From: Ornithinibacillus caprae
GTDB lineage: Bacteria; Bacillota; Bacilli; Bacillales; Amphibacillaceae
Reading direction: 5' to 3'
NCBI RefSeq assembly: GCF_009728145.1
Contig: NZ_WOCA01000009.1
Span: forward strand, 62,001-126,000
DNA: 64,000 nucleotides
This document shows positions 24,041-35,446 of this stretch, piece after piece (positions within the stretch are counted from its first letter, which is position 1; each line of letters opens with the position of its first letter). The position numbers and the translations under genes were made by a program. Under the pieces are notes generated by a model that made no database searches, was not told the origin of the DNA, and saw only the letters and a program-made list of their open reading frames with translations.

Positions 24041-24102
24041 TGGTCTGTTTGGTTTCCGGTACCAGGTTTGCCGGGGGTTCAAATCCCTCTGGGCGCGTAC
24101 CA
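24041..24102 (+). other. Degenerate tRNA-Arg(CCG)-like 3' half, putative attachment site
   Basis: An anticodon arm TTGGT-TTCCGGT-ACCAG (24049-24065, anticodon CCG), a T-arm GGGGG-TTCAAAT-CCCTC (24073-24089) and GGGCGCG with a nearby CCA end (24100-24102) are all present. The 5' acceptor and a normal D-arm are missing, and two extra bases precede CCA. Phages often integrate in tRNA 3' ends; here the intact gene would be at the other prophage end. Confidence 0.55.
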
Positions 24103-24112
24103 TAAAGTCAAT

Positions 24113-24156
24113 AAAAGCAAGGGGTAGAAGTCGATCTTCAGCCCTTGCTTTTTTAT
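24113..24156 (+). terminator. Terminator after the attachment site
   Basis: AAAGCAAGGG and CCCTTGCTTT arms around an 18-base loop, then six T. It probably belonged to the tRNA gene and is the first chromosomal feature. Confidence 0.75.
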
Positions 24157-24268
24157 CGAAAAGAGATCGTCATAAAGGTCAAATCATGACAGACTCTTTT
24201 TGTTGCATTATCCTTACCAGTCCTCCATGATTTGTTGTATATTAATAATGTAAGGGGAGGAATGAAAT

Positions 24269-24688
24269 ATGAGGTTTCTTAAATTTGTATTTATCACCAT
24301 AATTGTTTTGGCTATTTTAGGTTATGGGGTTTATTATTTCGGAACAAATATAGCATCGGAAAAACTAATGGATGCTTTGTCAGCCGAATTAGAGAATAGT
24401 GGCGAATTAGAAAACATTAAACAAATCATTGAAAATGATCCAGAGTTAACAGCTTTTTTAAAGGATGCTGAATCAGTAGATGAAAGTACACTACCATTTA
24501 CTTCAAAAGAACAAGCAACTAGAGTATTAGTGAAAAAGATAGGTATATCAGGTCTTCAAGACATACAATCTAAGGTTCAACAAGGGCAAATCACTAAAGA
24601 AGAGCTCCTTCAAGAAGTGGAAGAGAAATTAACGGCAGAAGAAATAACCGCACTGAAAGTAATTGCCTACAAAGAGATATATAATTAG
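24269..24688 (+). CDS. Bacillaceae single-pass membrane protein
   Basis: 139 residues after AGGGGAGGAATGAAAT. An N-terminal membrane segment (about 3-25) is followed by an extracytoplasmic helical domain with acidic repeats (ENSGELENIKQIIENDPEL, TSKEQATRVLVKKIG, ITKEELLQEVEEKL). The three short helical repeats suggest a small helical bundle. Similar small proteins are widespread in Bacilli without known function. It has its own terminator and appears monocistronic. Confidence 0.65.
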   Translation: MRFLKFVFITIIVLAILGYGVYYFGTNIASEKLMDALSAELENSGELENIKQIIENDPELTAFLKDAESVDESTLPFTSKEQATRVLVKKIGISGLQDIQSKVQQGQITKEELLQEVEEKLTAEEITALKVIAYKEIYN

Positions 24689-24698
24689 GTATTGAACA

Positions 24699-24725
24699 GG
24701 GGCTAATAGTTAGCTCTTTTTTTAT
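24699..24725 (+). terminator. Terminator of the small membrane protein gene
   Basis: GGGGCTAA and TTAGCTCT arms with a TAG loop and seven T. Confidence 0.75.
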
Positions 24726-24732
24726 CGAACTT

Positions 24733-24789
24733 GGGCGAGAAGACTCCTTCCTCAAAACGCGACAGTGTTTAGGTGGGAGATGAATCGCC
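24733..24789 (+). repeat. Left-end hairpin of the IS605-type element
   Basis: Outer arms GGCGA and TCGCC enclose an inner imperfect hairpin CTCCTTCCTCAAAAC / GTGTTTAGGTGGGAG. The inner motif is shared with the right end. Confidence 0.65.
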
Positions 24790-24874
24790 TATTTTATAAA
24801 TTAAAATCTAAAATCAAGACAAACGGGTGTTCTGTTTGGTAAAATATAACTAACAATGAGGGGGTGAATTCAAT

Positions 24875-26048
24875 ATGCCAACACTATCAATCAAAATGCC
24901 ATTGTTTGAACCAACAAATATTAAACAAGAAATGTATGAAACAATGCAACATCGTTTTTCCGAATCTTGTAACTTGGCGATTAACATAAAAAAAGAAACT
25001 CCGAAATGAAAAGCTTCTGAAATCGATGTTAAAATAAGCCATACTAGATTGCCTACCACATTAATTCAAGAAGCAAGAAAACTAGCTATTTCAAGGTATC
25101 AAGATTGGAATAAAAACAAGAAAATCAAAGGTTTTCCAAAGTTTCGGAAGAGAATTGCTATTCCATTCAATAATCAAAACTGGAGATTTCGTTTTGACAA
25201 TGGGTACTTAAAGGTAGGAATCCCAACTCTAGAAGAAGGTAACCTTACGGTTGATAAATATGTTCCGTTGAAGGTGAACGATTATAATCTTTTTTGGGTA
25301 AACTATCTATTGAATGGATATATGGATAAGGCTTCAAAATACTATCTACCCTCCTACGAGAATATTTCTAAGCCTAAAAAAGGAAACGGACAACTGTTTT
25401 TCAAGAATGGAAAATGGTATTTTTCGTTCACTATTACATTTGAATTAAAGAACGAAGTTTCTTCAGAAGAAAAAGAAGTTGGCGTGGACCGTGGGCTTAA
25501 ATACATTGCGGTTGCCGGAGATAAAGAAACCGGTAAATATATACACTTCTCTGGAAAACACATTGGACATATACGTAGAAAATACTCTCGTTTGAGAAGA
25601 ATTTTTATGAAAAATAAAATAGGCTTTAAAACGTCTTGAAAACAAAGAACAGCGCATCATTCACTACTGGAATCATGTGATTTCAAAAGAAATTGTACGC
25701 TTCGCCCAAAAACAAGGAGCCTCTATTATTAAAATCGAAGATTTGAAGAGTATCCGCTCTATGAAAAAGCTTTGGAAACGTAGCGACCGAAATATTAACT
25801 CTTGGGCTTTTTTTGACTTGGAAGAAAAACTTACTTACAAAGCACAACTAGCCGAGCTAGAAGTGGTTAAAGTAAATCCGTTCAAAACTAGCCAAGAATG
25901 TTCAAACTGCGGTAACGTAGTTAAAAAGAACCGTCGAGGTTCGCTGTATACATGCTCTTGTGGGTATAAGAAAAACGCTGACGTTAATGCCAGCTTTGTC
26001 ATTTCCACAAGATCATCTAACGAAGAAAAAGCAATAACTGCGACTTAA
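24875..26048 (+). pseudogene. tnpB: tnpB RNA-guided nuclease gene, broken
   Basis: The frame starts MPTLSIKMPLFEPT at 24875, hits TGA at 25007, reopens in the same frame to 25639, and then needs a one-base frame change near 25612-25640 to reach 26048. RuvC residues remain: Asp in GVDRGLKYIAV, Glu in IIKIEDLKSI, and the last Asp in NADVNAS. The zinc ribbon CSNC...CSCG is intact. TnpB cuts DNA guided by an RNA from the element's right end. Two independent lesions argue for a dead copy rather than a sequencing slip. Confidence 0.85.
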
Positions 26049-26238
26049 CAGTCGTTGCAGGAAACCTAATGTTTTCTGTAAGGCGCCTGACTGCGCTGTA
26101 CACCTAGCTAATGACGCTCTACCCTTAATTTGCATAAATGAAAAACGGGACTGAGCTGAGGTAACGGTAACCACCCAATAGTCTTTTGGTCTATTGGAAT
26201 CCCCTTCCTCAAAAATCCGTTCGGATTTTAGGTGGGGG
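26049..26238 (+). ncRNA. Likely omega-RNA region and right-end hairpins of the tnpB element
   Basis: The 3' flank of tnpB has the expected structured segment: CCAATAG / CTATTGG (26175-26197) and CCTTCCTCAAAAATCCG-TTCG-GATTTTAGGTGGGGG type hairpin (26201-26238, arms given in parts). In active elements this end is the scaffold of the guide RNA, with the guide read from flanking DNA. Expression here is not known. Confidence 0.45.
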
Positions 26239-26310
26239 AGGATGTCAATTGTAGTTCAAATTTTATTTCCGTATAATTATAATGACCCACTATTCTAACG
26301 AGGTGTTTAC

Positions 26311-27591
26311 ATGAGGCAAAAGATTGTCCACGAACAGATTTTACAACAAAAAATGAGTAAATCTCTTATTCAGGCCATTCATTTGCTTCAATTTTCTAGT
26401 GTTGAGCTATTAGATTATATCCAGGAAATATCTAAGGACAACCCCCTGATCGAAGAAGTTAATTTTGACTATGAATTAACTCGGTATAAAAACGTCCATT
26501 CTGACCCAATCCCATTTGAAGAATTGAATGAGCGGAAGCTTTCTTTTTATGACCAATTAAAAGAACAATTATATACGCTAAAATTGCCTGCACAGTTAAA
26601 ACCAGTTGTACTTTTTGGGATCGATTCTCTTGATGAAACGGGATATTTAGAGATTGGTATGGAAGAATGGTCCGAAAAATGTGATGCTTCTATTAAACAA
26701 GTAGAAAAGGCATTAACGTTTATTCAATCACTGGAACCAGCTGGAATTGGAGCGCGTACGCTTTCTGAGTGTATTTTGTTACAATTAAAAAATATGAAAA
26801 GCTATCAATTACATATGGAAGATTTATTGGAAAACCATTTAGTTTGGGTAGCTGAAGAAGATGTTTCTGCTATTACAGAATATTATGGTATAACTGAAGA
26901 AGAGGCTCTTCAAACGATCCATGCTATTCAAGCTTGTCACCCAAAGCCAGGTCAATTACTTGTGGAAAAAGAACCAGAATATATTATTCCAGAAGCCTCA
27001 ATTAAAAAAGAGAATGGGGAATGGAAAATTTCCTTCTATAAATGGAGTAATCCAACTATTCGTGTTAGTGAATCGTACAAACAACTACGTGATCTTGGTA
27101 AAGAAGGGGAAGCATATCTAAAAGAAAAGAATAATCAAATTGATTGGTTACATCAAGTGTTATCATATCGAGTCAATACGATTGAACAAGTGATAAAAAA
27201 AATCGTAGAAAAACAGGCTGCTTTTTTTGAACGCGGTTATTATATGCTGCAGCCACTAACCTTACAAGAACTGGCAAATGAACTACATGTTCATGTGTCA
27301 ACTGTTAGTCGAGCAATCCGTAGTAAGTACGTACAAACACAGTATGGAATCATTCCATTAAAGTTCTTTCTTCAACCAGGTATTAAGCAGCAGAGTGGAA
27401 AACCGATCGCAGCATTTGTAGTTAAAAAATTGATCCATGAGCTAATTGAGCATGAAGAGAAGTTGAAACCTTTATCTGATGAAGCAATTAGAATGAGATT
27501 ACGAGATGAGTTTGGAATTCAAATTGCACGTCGAACCGTTATGAAATACCGTGAACAATTGGGAATACCGTCATCTATAAAAAGAAAATAA
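26311..27591 (+). CDS. rpoN: RNA polymerase sigma-54 factor
   Basis: 426 residues (B. subtilis SigL has 436). Region I with its Gln/Leu-rich activator contact (QQKMSKSLIQAIHLLQFSS) is at residues 12-30. The core-binding region follows, and the helix-turn-helix HVSTVSRAIRSKYVQT lies near 333. The RpoN box ARRTVMKYREQ that reads the -24 element is near the C-terminus. Sigma-54 needs enhancer-binding activators and controls amino-acid and sugar uptake genes in bacilli. It lies upstream of cggR, overlapping the start of the glutaredoxin-like reading region. Confidence 0.93.
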   Translation: MRQKIVHEQILQQKMSKSLIQAIHLLQFSSVELLDYIQEISKDNPLIEEVNFDYELTRYKNVHSDPIPFEELNERKLSFYDQLKEQLYTLKLPAQLKPVVLFGIDSLDETGYLEIGMEEWSEKCDASIKQVEKALTFIQSLEPAGIGARTLSECILLQLKNMKSYQLHMEDLLENHLVWVAEEDVSAITEYYGITEEEALQTIHAIQACHPKPGQLLVEKEPEYIIPEASIKKENGEWKISFYKWSNPTIRVSESYKQLRDLGKEGEAYLKEKNNQIDWLHQVLSYRVNTIEQVIKKIVEKQAAFFERGYYMLQPLTLQELANELHVHVSTVSRAIRSKYVQTQYGIIPLKFFLQPGIKQQSGKPIAAFVVKKLIHELIEHEEKLKPLSDEAIRMRLRDEFGIQIARRTVMKYREQLGIPSSIKRK

Positions 27592-27605
27592 TGGAGGAAA
27601 ACGTT

Positions 27606-27860
27606 ATGTTAAAAGTCATCTATTATACAAAAGAGAATTGCTCCCTATGTGATGATGCAAAGGCATTGCTTTTGATGCTTCAGTATGATTATAATTTTGA
27701 AATCGAGGAACGTGATATTTATACAAATGATGAATGGTTGGAAGAGTATCAATTGCTCATCCCATTTGTGCAAATTCAGGATATTGGAATCGATTGTGAA
27801 GAGATGAGTATAGAAGCTTTAGAATCAGCGTTGAAAAAGTATAGTTCACGTCTTTCATAA
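27606..27860 (+). CDS. Glutaredoxin-like (YtnI/NrdH type) thiol protein
   Basis: 84 residues from ATG 27606 with TGGAGGAAAACGTT upstream; the in-frame ATG 27591 overlaps the rpoN stop and has no ribosome site. The thioredoxin fold starts with VIYYTKENCSLCDDAKALL, with a C-S-L-C active pair near residue 11, and contains the cis-Pro segment LIPFVQI. It is a member of the DUF836/glutaredoxin-like family. Its targets are unknown. It forms a unit with rpoN. Confidence 0.8.
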   Translation: MLKVIYYTKENCSLCDDAKALLLMLQYDYNFEIEERDIYTNDEWLEEYQLLIPFVQIQDIGIDCEEMSIEALESALKKYSSRLS

Positions 27861-27888
27861 ATCCGTCAATTAAACGAGTTCATTTTAA

Positions 27889-27916
27889 TTGTTAATTTAT
27901 TTTGTTATGTTATAAT
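27889..27916 (+). promoter_or_regulatory. SigA promoter of cggR-gapA
   Basis: TTGTTA and TATAAT with a 16-base spacer. The CggR operator lies about 50 bases downstream, the arrangement of B. subtilis, where bound CggR blocks elongating polymerase. Confidence 0.75.
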
Positions 27917-27966
27917 GAAGTTGTAGTAAAAAAGATAATTTTTATTACGTATTTTTTTATTATGAG

Positions 27967-28006
27967 TGGGACATAATAACACCGCATGGGACTGTAAAAG
28001 ACCAAC
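27967..28006 (+). promoter_or_regulatory. CggR operator, two direct half-sites
   Basis: Two GGGAC cores at 27968 and 27988, exactly 20 bases apart, each followed by six bases and an A(C/G)AC element. This repeats the spacing of the B. subtilis operator (CGGGAC-N6-TGTC, twice). It lies between promoter and cggR start, giving autoregulation that is released by fructose-1,6-bisphosphate. Confidence 0.7.
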
Positions 28007-28028
28007 TAAGGAAATGGAGTTTCTTTTC

Positions 28029-29057
28029 ATGAGAACGTTAATAGACTTACAACAGAAACTTTACCCAGACTTGTTGGAAATTATGCAACAACGATATTCT
28101 GTCTTACACAGTGTGGAACTTTTTCAACCAATAGGAAGACGAGGACTTGCAGAACATACGAATTTAACCGAGCGTATTGTTCGAGGTGAGATTGATTTTT
28201 TACATAAACAAGGCCTCATTCACATTACTTCCAAGGGAATGCACATTACAAAAGAGGGTAAGCTATTACTTGATCAATTAGCAGATTTTATGAGCGAAAT
28301 TATGGGAATAAGTGCGCTAGAAAAACAGATTAAGGATAAGTTAAACCTGACAAAGGTGATTATTGTTCCTGGAGATAGTGATGAACAAGATTGGGTAAAG
28401 CAAGAAATGGGTAAAGCATGTGTTGGTTATTTGAAGAAAATTGTTAAACCAGATTTTGCGATTGCTGTTACCGGTGGAACAACAATGGCAGCAGTGGCAG
28501 ATGTAATGACCCCACTTGATAAAGAAAGTAGTTATTTGTTTGTACCAGCTCGTGGTGGAATAGGTGAAAAGGTAGAAAACCAAGCAAATACAATTGTTTC
28601 GGAAATGGCTAGAAAAACAAATGGTGAATATCGCTTGTTATATGTGCCTGATCCATTAAGTGAAAGTACATACCAAACTATTATTAATGAACCCTCTGTT
28701 AATGAGACATTACAGCAAATCAAAAGTGCGAATGTAGTGATGCATGGAATAGGTGATGCACTTAAGATGGCTGAAAGAAGGAAGACTTCGGAGAGTCTAT
28801 TAAATGAACTAAAAGCCAGTAAGGCAGTTAGTGAAGCGTTTGGTTATTATTTTGACGAAAATGGGAATATTGTTCATAAAGTCCGCACAGTTGGTATTCA
28901 ATTAGAAGATTTGGTAAATATTAACCATGTGATTACCATTGCCGGTGGAACATCTAAAGGACAAGCAATTGCATCTTATTTCAAGCAAGGTAAAACAGAT
29001 GTATTGATTACAGATGAAGCCGCAGCAAAACAGCTATTAAGGGAATCATCCCTTTAA
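28029..29057 (+). CDS. cggR: Central glycolytic gene regulator CggR
   Basis: 342 residues from ATG 28029, after GGAAATGGAG; the longer frame runs into the operator. The N-terminal winged helix (IGRRGLAEHTNLTERIVRGE) binds DNA. The C-terminal SorC/DeoR-type sugar-binding domain begins near 90, with VTGGTTMAAVADVM, FVPARGGIGE and TIAGGTSKGQAIASYF lining the sugar-phosphate site. CggR represses gapA and downstream glycolytic genes until fructose-1,6-bisphosphate binds. It is directly followed by gapA, as in B. subtilis. Confidence 0.93.
   Translation: MRTLIDLQQKLYPDLLEIMQQRYSVLHSVELFQPIGRRGLAEHTNLTERIVRGEIDFLHKQGLIHITSKGMHITKEGKLLLDQLADFMSEIMGISALEKQIKDKLNLTKVIIVPGDSDEQDWVKQEMGKACVGYLKKIVKPDFAIAVTGGTTMAAVADVMTPLDKESSYLFVPARGGIGEKVENQANTIVSEMARKTNGEYRLLYVPDPLSESTYQTIINEPSVNETLQQIKSANVVMHGIGDALKMAERRKTSESLLNELKASKAVSEAFGYYFDENGNIVHKVRTVGIQLEDLVNINHVITIAGGTSKGQAIASYFKQGKTDVLITDEAAAKQLLRESSL
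29037..29057 (+). promoter_or_regulatory. Stem-loop at the cggR-gapA junction
   Basis: TTAAGGGA-ATCA-TCCCTTTAA covers the last cggR codons. In B. subtilis a stem-loop here marks the mRNA processing site that stabilises gapA relative to cggR. Same location and shape suggest the same role. Confidence 0.5.
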
Positions 29058-29080
29058 TATATATTTTTTAATTAAATTAA

Positions 29081-30106
<1,026 letters not shown>

Positions 30107-30122
30107 AATAAGGAATCATTTA

Positions 30123-30152
30123 GGAGGAGGGGATTTTCCTCCTCCTTTTCTC
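30123..30152 (+). terminator. Terminator after gapA
   Basis: GGAGGAGG and CCTCCTCC arms around GGATTTT, then T-rich tail. It separates cggR-gapA from pgk. Confidence 0.85.
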
Positions 30153-30231
30153 TTGTTACTTCATTATATAATATAGGATGCGACTATTGTTAAGTCCTTG
30201 ATTAGGTATTGAAGCTAAAAAGAAGCAAACA

Positions 30232-30397
30232 TGTCCATGATAAGAGCTGTGAAGGACAAATTGAGGCCGAAAAGCCAAAATTGTCCATGATAAGAGCAAT
30301 GAAGGACAATTCGCACTCGAGATAGACGAAATTGTCCATGATAAGCATTGTGAAGACCGATCAGAAGCCCAAAATAGCCAAAATGTCTTTCATTAAG
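30232..30397. repeat. Intergenic array with about 50-bp period (gapA-pgk gap)
   Basis: The motif TGTCCATGATAAG recurs at 30232, 30282 and 30333, and a decayed TGTCTTTCATTAAG at 30384. Within units, TGTCC and GGACA form inverted ends. No reading frame runs through. The gap of about 410 bp between gapA and pgk holds only the terminator, this array and the pgk promoter. Confidence 0.75.
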
Positions 30398-30428
30398 TTT
30401 ACGGACTCTACTATATTTATCAAAGTCT

Positions 30429-30456
30429 TTGATTGTAGAACGACTTTATATATAAT
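30429..30456 (+). promoter_or_regulatory. SigA promoter of pgk-tpiA-gpmI-eno
   Basis: TTGATT and TATAAT with a 16-base spacer, about 65 bases before the pgk ATG. With the gapA terminator, it gives the lower-glycolysis genes an independent transcript. Confidence 0.7.
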
Positions 30457-30522
30457 GAGTAGCGAGGAATAATTTGGGAACTCTAAGTGACATATTTTAC
30501 ATACTATTGGGAGGGAATCCGA

Positions 30523-31704
30523 ATGAATAAAAAAACGCTGCAGGACCTGAATGTAAAAGGTAAGAAAGTTTTTTGTCGTGTAGATTTCAATGTACCAATG
30601 AAAAATGGTGAGGTAACAGACGATACAAGAATTAAAGCAGCTTTGCCGACGATTGAATATTTATCTAATCAGGGTGCAATTGTGATTCTAGCAAGTCACC
30701 TTGGACGTCCGAAAGGTGAGGTAGTTGAAGAGCTTCGTCTTGATCCAGTTGCAAAACGTTTAAGTGATTTGATTGGTAAAAGCGTCGTTAAAACGGATGC
30801 TGTTTATGGAAGTGAAGTAAACGAGGCAATTTCCCAGCTTTCTGAAGGAGACATTCTTTTAATAGAGAATGTTCGTTTCGAAGCAGGTGAAACAAAAAAT
30901 GATCCAGAGCTTGCTCAAGCTTTTGCTGATATGGCTGACTTTTATGTGAATGATGCTTTCGGTGCAGCACACCGTGCCCATGCTTCAACAACAGGTGTTG
31001 CTGAAAAGCTTCCAGCAGCTGCAGGGTATTTAATGGAAAAAGAAATTGAAGTACTAGGAAAAGCATTAGAAAATCCTGATCGTCCGTTTACGGCTATTAT
31101 TGGTGGAGCGAAGGTTAAGGATAAAATCAATGTCATCGATAATCTACTTGATAAAGTCGACAATCTAATTATTGGTGGAGGACTAGCTTATACCTTCATT
31201 AAAGCACAAGGTCATGAAATTGGTAAATCTCTATTAGAAGAGGATAAAATTGACTTAGCTAATGACTTTATTAAAAAGGCAGAAGAAAAAGGTGTTAACT
31301 TTGTTCTTCCAGTAGATGTTGTGATTGCCGATGATTTTTCTGAAGATGCTAACACAAAAGTTGTTGACATCGATCAAATTCCTGCTGATTGGGAAGCGTT
31401 AGATATTGGTCCGAAAACTCGTGAAAAGTACCGTCAAATTGTAGCAGACTCAAAACTAGTAATTTGGAATGGACCTATGGGTGTGTTTGAAATTAATGCA
31501 TTTGCTGGTGGTACTAGAGAAGTAGCAGAAGCTCTAGCAAATACAGAGGGCTATACGGTAATCGGTGGCGGTGATTCTGCTGCAGCTGTTGAAAAATTTG
31601 GTTTTGCTGAGGACATGGACCATGTTTCTACTGGTGGTGGAGCATCATTAGAGTTTATGGAAGGAAAAGCTCTTCCAGGTGTAGAAGCATTAAATGATAA
31701 ATAA
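30523..31704 (+). CDS. pgk: Phosphoglycerate kinase
   Basis: 393 residues from ATG 30523 after GGGAGGG; the frame is open a little further upstream without a site. N-domain signature [17 protein letters not shown], substrate-binding [10 protein letters not shown] (near 60), the hinge and nucleotide-binding GGAKVKDKI and the C-terminal [13 protein letters not shown] are present. It makes ATP and 3-phosphoglycerate from 1,3-bisphosphoglycerate. Followed by tpiA after 15 nt. Confidence 0.97.
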   Translation: MNKKTLQDLNVKGKKVFCRVDFNVPMKNGEVTDDTRIKAALPTIEYLSNQGAIVILASHLGRPKGEVVEELRLDPVAKRLSDLIGKSVVKTDAVYGSEVNEAISQLSEGDILLIENVRFEAGETKNDPELAQAFADMADFYVNDAFGAAHRAHASTTGVAEKLPAAAGYLMEKEIEVLGKALENPDRPFTAIIGGAKVKDKINVIDNLLDKVDNLIIGGGLAYTFIKAQGHEIGKSLLEEDKIDLANDFIKKAEEKGVNFVLPVDVVIADDFSEDANTKVVDIDQIPADWEALDIGPKTREKYRQIVADSKLVIWNGPMGVFEINAFAGGTREVAEALANTEGYTVIGGGDSAAAVEKFGFAEDMDHVSTGGGASLEFMEGKALPGVEALNDK

Positions 31705-31719
31705 CTAAGAGGTGATACG

Positions 31720-32478
31720 ATGCGGAAAAAAGTAATTGCTGGAAATTGGAAAATGAATAAAGTTCTATCCGAAGCAAATCAATTTGTTGACGATGTTGCA
31801 GGTAAAGTACCGAATAGTGACAATGTCGAAGCAATTGTTTGTGCGCCATTTCCATTTTTAGCTACACTAGTTGAAAAAACAAAAGGAACAAGTCTAAAAG
31901 TTAGTGCTCAAAACATGCACTTTGAAGATAATGGAGCTTTCACAGGTGAAGTAAGCCCTGTGATGCTTAAAGATCTTGGTGTAACCCATGTTGTTTTAGG
32001 ACATTCAGAGCGTCGTGAATATTTTGCTGAAACAGACGAAACGGTAAATAAAAAAGCACACGCTGCTTTTAAGCATGATTTGACACCAATTGTTTGTGTT
32101 GGTGAAACGCTTGAACAACGTGAAGCTAATGAAACAAAAGGTCTAGTAGAGAGCCAAGTAAAACGAGCTTTAGATGGTCTTTCAGATGATCAAATTACAC
32201 AAACCATCATTGCGTATGAGCCAGTTTGGGCAATCGGCACTGGAAAAACAGCATCAAGTGAAGATGCAAATGAAGTTTGTTCACATATCCGCAACGTGGT
32301 CAAAGAGATTACATCCGAAGCGGTTGCTGAAAAAGTTGTTATTCAATATGGTGGAAGTGTAAAACCTACTAATGTGGATGAATTACTTGCGCAATCAGAT
32401 ATTGATGGTGCATTAGTTGGTGGAGCAAGCCTTGAAGCAGAATCCTTTTTACAGCTTGTGGAGGCTGGAGTAAAATGA
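31720..32478 (+). CDS. tpiA: Triosephosphate isomerase
   Basis: 252 residues, the family length. [10 protein letters not shown] carries the catalytic Lys, GHSERREYF the catalytic His, and [12 protein letters not shown] the catalytic Glu and mobile loop. The phosphate-binding GGSVKPTN and VGGASLE are near the C-terminus. It interconverts dihydroxyacetone phosphate and glyceraldehyde-3-phosphate. The stop overlaps the gpmI start by 4 nt. Confidence 0.97.
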   Translation: MRKKVIAGNWKMNKVLSEANQFVDDVAGKVPNSDNVEAIVCAPFPFLATLVEKTKGTSLKVSAQNMHFEDNGAFTGEVSPVMLKDLGVTHVVLGHSERREYFAETDETVNKKAHAAFKHDLTPIVCVGETLEQREANETKGLVESQVKRALDGLSDDQITQTIIAYEPVWAIGTGKTASSEDANEVCSHIRNVVKEITSEAVAEKVVIQYGGSVKPTNVDELLAQSDIDGALVGGASLEAESFLQLVEAGVK

Positions 32479-34013
32479 GTGAAAACAAATTAGCTGCATT
32501 AATCATTCTTGATGGATTCGCAATTCGCGATGAAACGATGGGTAATGCGGTAAAACAAGCAAAGAAACCGAACTTCGATCGCTATTGGGAAAAATACGCT
32601 CATAACCAATTAAGCGCAAGTGGAAATGCTGTCGGACTACCTGAAGGACAAATGGGTAATTCAGAGGTTGGACACTTAAATATTGGAGCTGGACGTATCG
32701 TATACCAAAGCTTGACTCGTGTTAACTTATCCATTGAAGAAGGCGAGTTCTTTGAAAAAGAAGCCTTTGTCAAATCGATAGCAAAAGCAAAGGAAAAAGG
32801 AAAGGCACTCCACATCTTCGGATTGCTTTCAGATGGTGGTGTTCATAGTCACATCAGCCACTTATTTGCTTTATTAAAATTAGCTAAAGATCAAAATCTT
32901 AATGAAGTATATGTTCATGCATTTTTAGATGGTCGTGATGTAGGTCCTAAGACTGCCAAAACATACATTGAACAAACAGAAGAAAAGATGAAAGAACTGG
33001 GACTTGGAAAAATAGCAACTGTTTCTGGACGTTATTACTCTATGGACCGAGATAAACGTTGGGATCGTGTGAAGAAAGCCTATGATGCGATGGTTTATGG
33101 TGAAGGACCAGCATATCGTAGTGCATTGGAAGTTGTAGATGAGTCTTATGAAAATGAAATCTATGATGAATTCGTCATCCCATCAGTCGTTACAGACGAA
33201 AGTGGAGAACCAGTTGGAAAAGTAGAAGATGGGGATTCCATTATTTTCTATAATTTCCGACCCGACCGTGCAATCCAAATTTCCCGTACCTTTGCAAATG
33301 AAGACTTTCGTGACTTTGATCGTGGAGAAAATCCACCAAAGGATTTAGATTTTGTTATGCTCACTAATTTTAGTGAATCAGTGGATGGATATGTGGCGTA
33401 TGAGCCAGTAAATCTAGATAACACTATAGGTGAAGTGCTGGCTCAAAACAATATGAAGCAATTGCGTATTGCTGAAACAGAAAAATATCCACACGTGACG
33501 TTTTTCATGAGTGGAGGTCGCGAAAAAGAGTTCCCTGGTGAAAAACGTGTATTAATTGATTCGCCAAAGGTTGCAACATATGATTTAAAACCAGAAATGA
33601 GTGCTTATGAGGTAACAGATGCCTTACTAACTGAACTTGATTCTGGAGAACATAATGCAATTATATTGAACTTTGCTAATCCAGATATGGTTGGACACTC
33701 AGGTATGCTTCAACCTACCATAGATGCCATTGAGGCAGTGGATGAATGTCTAGGAAAAATTGTTGATAAAATTATAGAGCTAGGCGGAACAGCAATTATC
33801 ACTGCTGACCATGGGAATTCAGATGAAGTAATAACACCTGAAGGAAATCCAATGACAGCACATACAACAAACCCAGTACCAGTAATTGTTACGAAAGACG
33901 GTATTGAACTACGTGATGGTGGAATTTTAGCTGACCTATCTCCAACATTACTTGACTTATTAGGTGTAGAACAGCCGAAAGAAATGACAGGAAAATCATT
34001 AATTCAAAAATAA
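32475..34013 (+). CDS. gpmI: 2,3-bisphosphoglycerate-independent phosphoglycerate mutase
   Basis: 512 residues (B. subtilis Pgm 511). Alkaline-phosphatase-superfamily metal sites are visible: [12 protein letters not shown] with first Asp, catalytic Ser in [14 protein letters not shown] near 62, [10 protein letters not shown], and [10 protein letters not shown] with His near the end. It isomerises 3- to 2-phosphoglycerate with manganese, which makes it pH-sensitive during sporulation in bacilli. ATGA overlap with tpiA gives translational coupling. Confidence 0.97.
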   Translation: MSENKLAALIILDGFAIRDETMGNAVKQAKKPNFDRYWEKYAHNQLSASGNAVGLPEGQMGNSEVGHLNIGAGRIVYQSLTRVNLSIEEGEFFEKEAFVKSIAKAKEKGKALHIFGLLSDGGVHSHISHLFALLKLAKDQNLNEVYVHAFLDGRDVGPKTAKTYIEQTEEKMKELGLGKIATVSGRYYSMDRDKRWDRVKKAYDAMVYGEGPAYRSALEVVDESYENEIYDEFVIPSVVTDESGEPVGKVEDGDSIIFYNFRPDRAIQISRTFANEDFRDFDRGENPPKDLDFVMLTNFSESVDGYVAYEPVNLDNTIGEVLAQNNMKQLRIAETEKYPHVTFFMSGGREKEFPGEKRVLIDSPKVATYDLKPEMSAYEVTDALLTELDSGEHNAIILNFANPDMVGHSGMLQPTIDAIEAVDECLGKIVDKIIELGGTAIITADHGNSDEVITPEGNPMTAHTTNPVPVIVTKDGIELRDGGILADLSPTLLDLLGVEQPKEMTGKSLIQK

Positions 34014-34025
34014 TTATAAATATAA

Positions 34026-35330
<1,305 letters not shown>

Positions 35331-35375
35331 TCAATAACATTTAATTCCAGCATCACAACGTTAATTAGAAAGTAT

Positions 35376-35424
35376 AAAAAGTAGTGGCCTTTTCTCGTGA
35401 ATGGAGAAAAGGCCACTACTTTTT
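35376..35424 (+). terminator. Long bidirectional terminator between eno and gerC
   Basis: A stem of about 20 base pairs, AAAAAGTAGTGGCCTTTTCTC paired with its complement around GTGAATG-like loop, A-run before and T-run after. It serves both the eno and the ger operon ends. Confidence 0.9.
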
Positions 35425-35446
35425 GCATGATTATTTTCAAACTATT

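Larger units (their letters stand above)
1..24102. mobile_element. Right arm of a siphovirus prophage, left end outside the window
   Basis: The segment runs from head genes through tail, lysis and cargo genes to a degenerate tRNA-Arg-like sequence, beyond which ordinary chromosomal genes start. Gene order (scaffold, capsid, connectors, tail tube, chaperones, tape measure, Dit, Tal, holin, amidase) is that of long-tailed siphoviruses of Firmicutes. Terminase, portal, replication genes and integrase are not visible and should lie to the left. The last 6 kb before the attachment site carries plasmid-like genes on the opposite strand, so this part could be a second element or a phage-plasmid maintenance region. 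The right boundary is inferred, not proven. Confidence 0.85.
24727..26245 (+). mobile_element. IS605-family element carrying only tnpB (inactive)
   Basis: A single tnpB reading region is flanked by matching terminal hairpins. Both ends contain CCTTCCTCAAAA on one side and TTTAGGTGGG(A/G) on the other. There is no tnpA gene, so it resembles IS1341-type non-autonomous elements. The coding region holds a nonsense codon and a frameshift, so the element is a relic. Exact ends are estimated from the hairpins. Confidence 0.75.
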
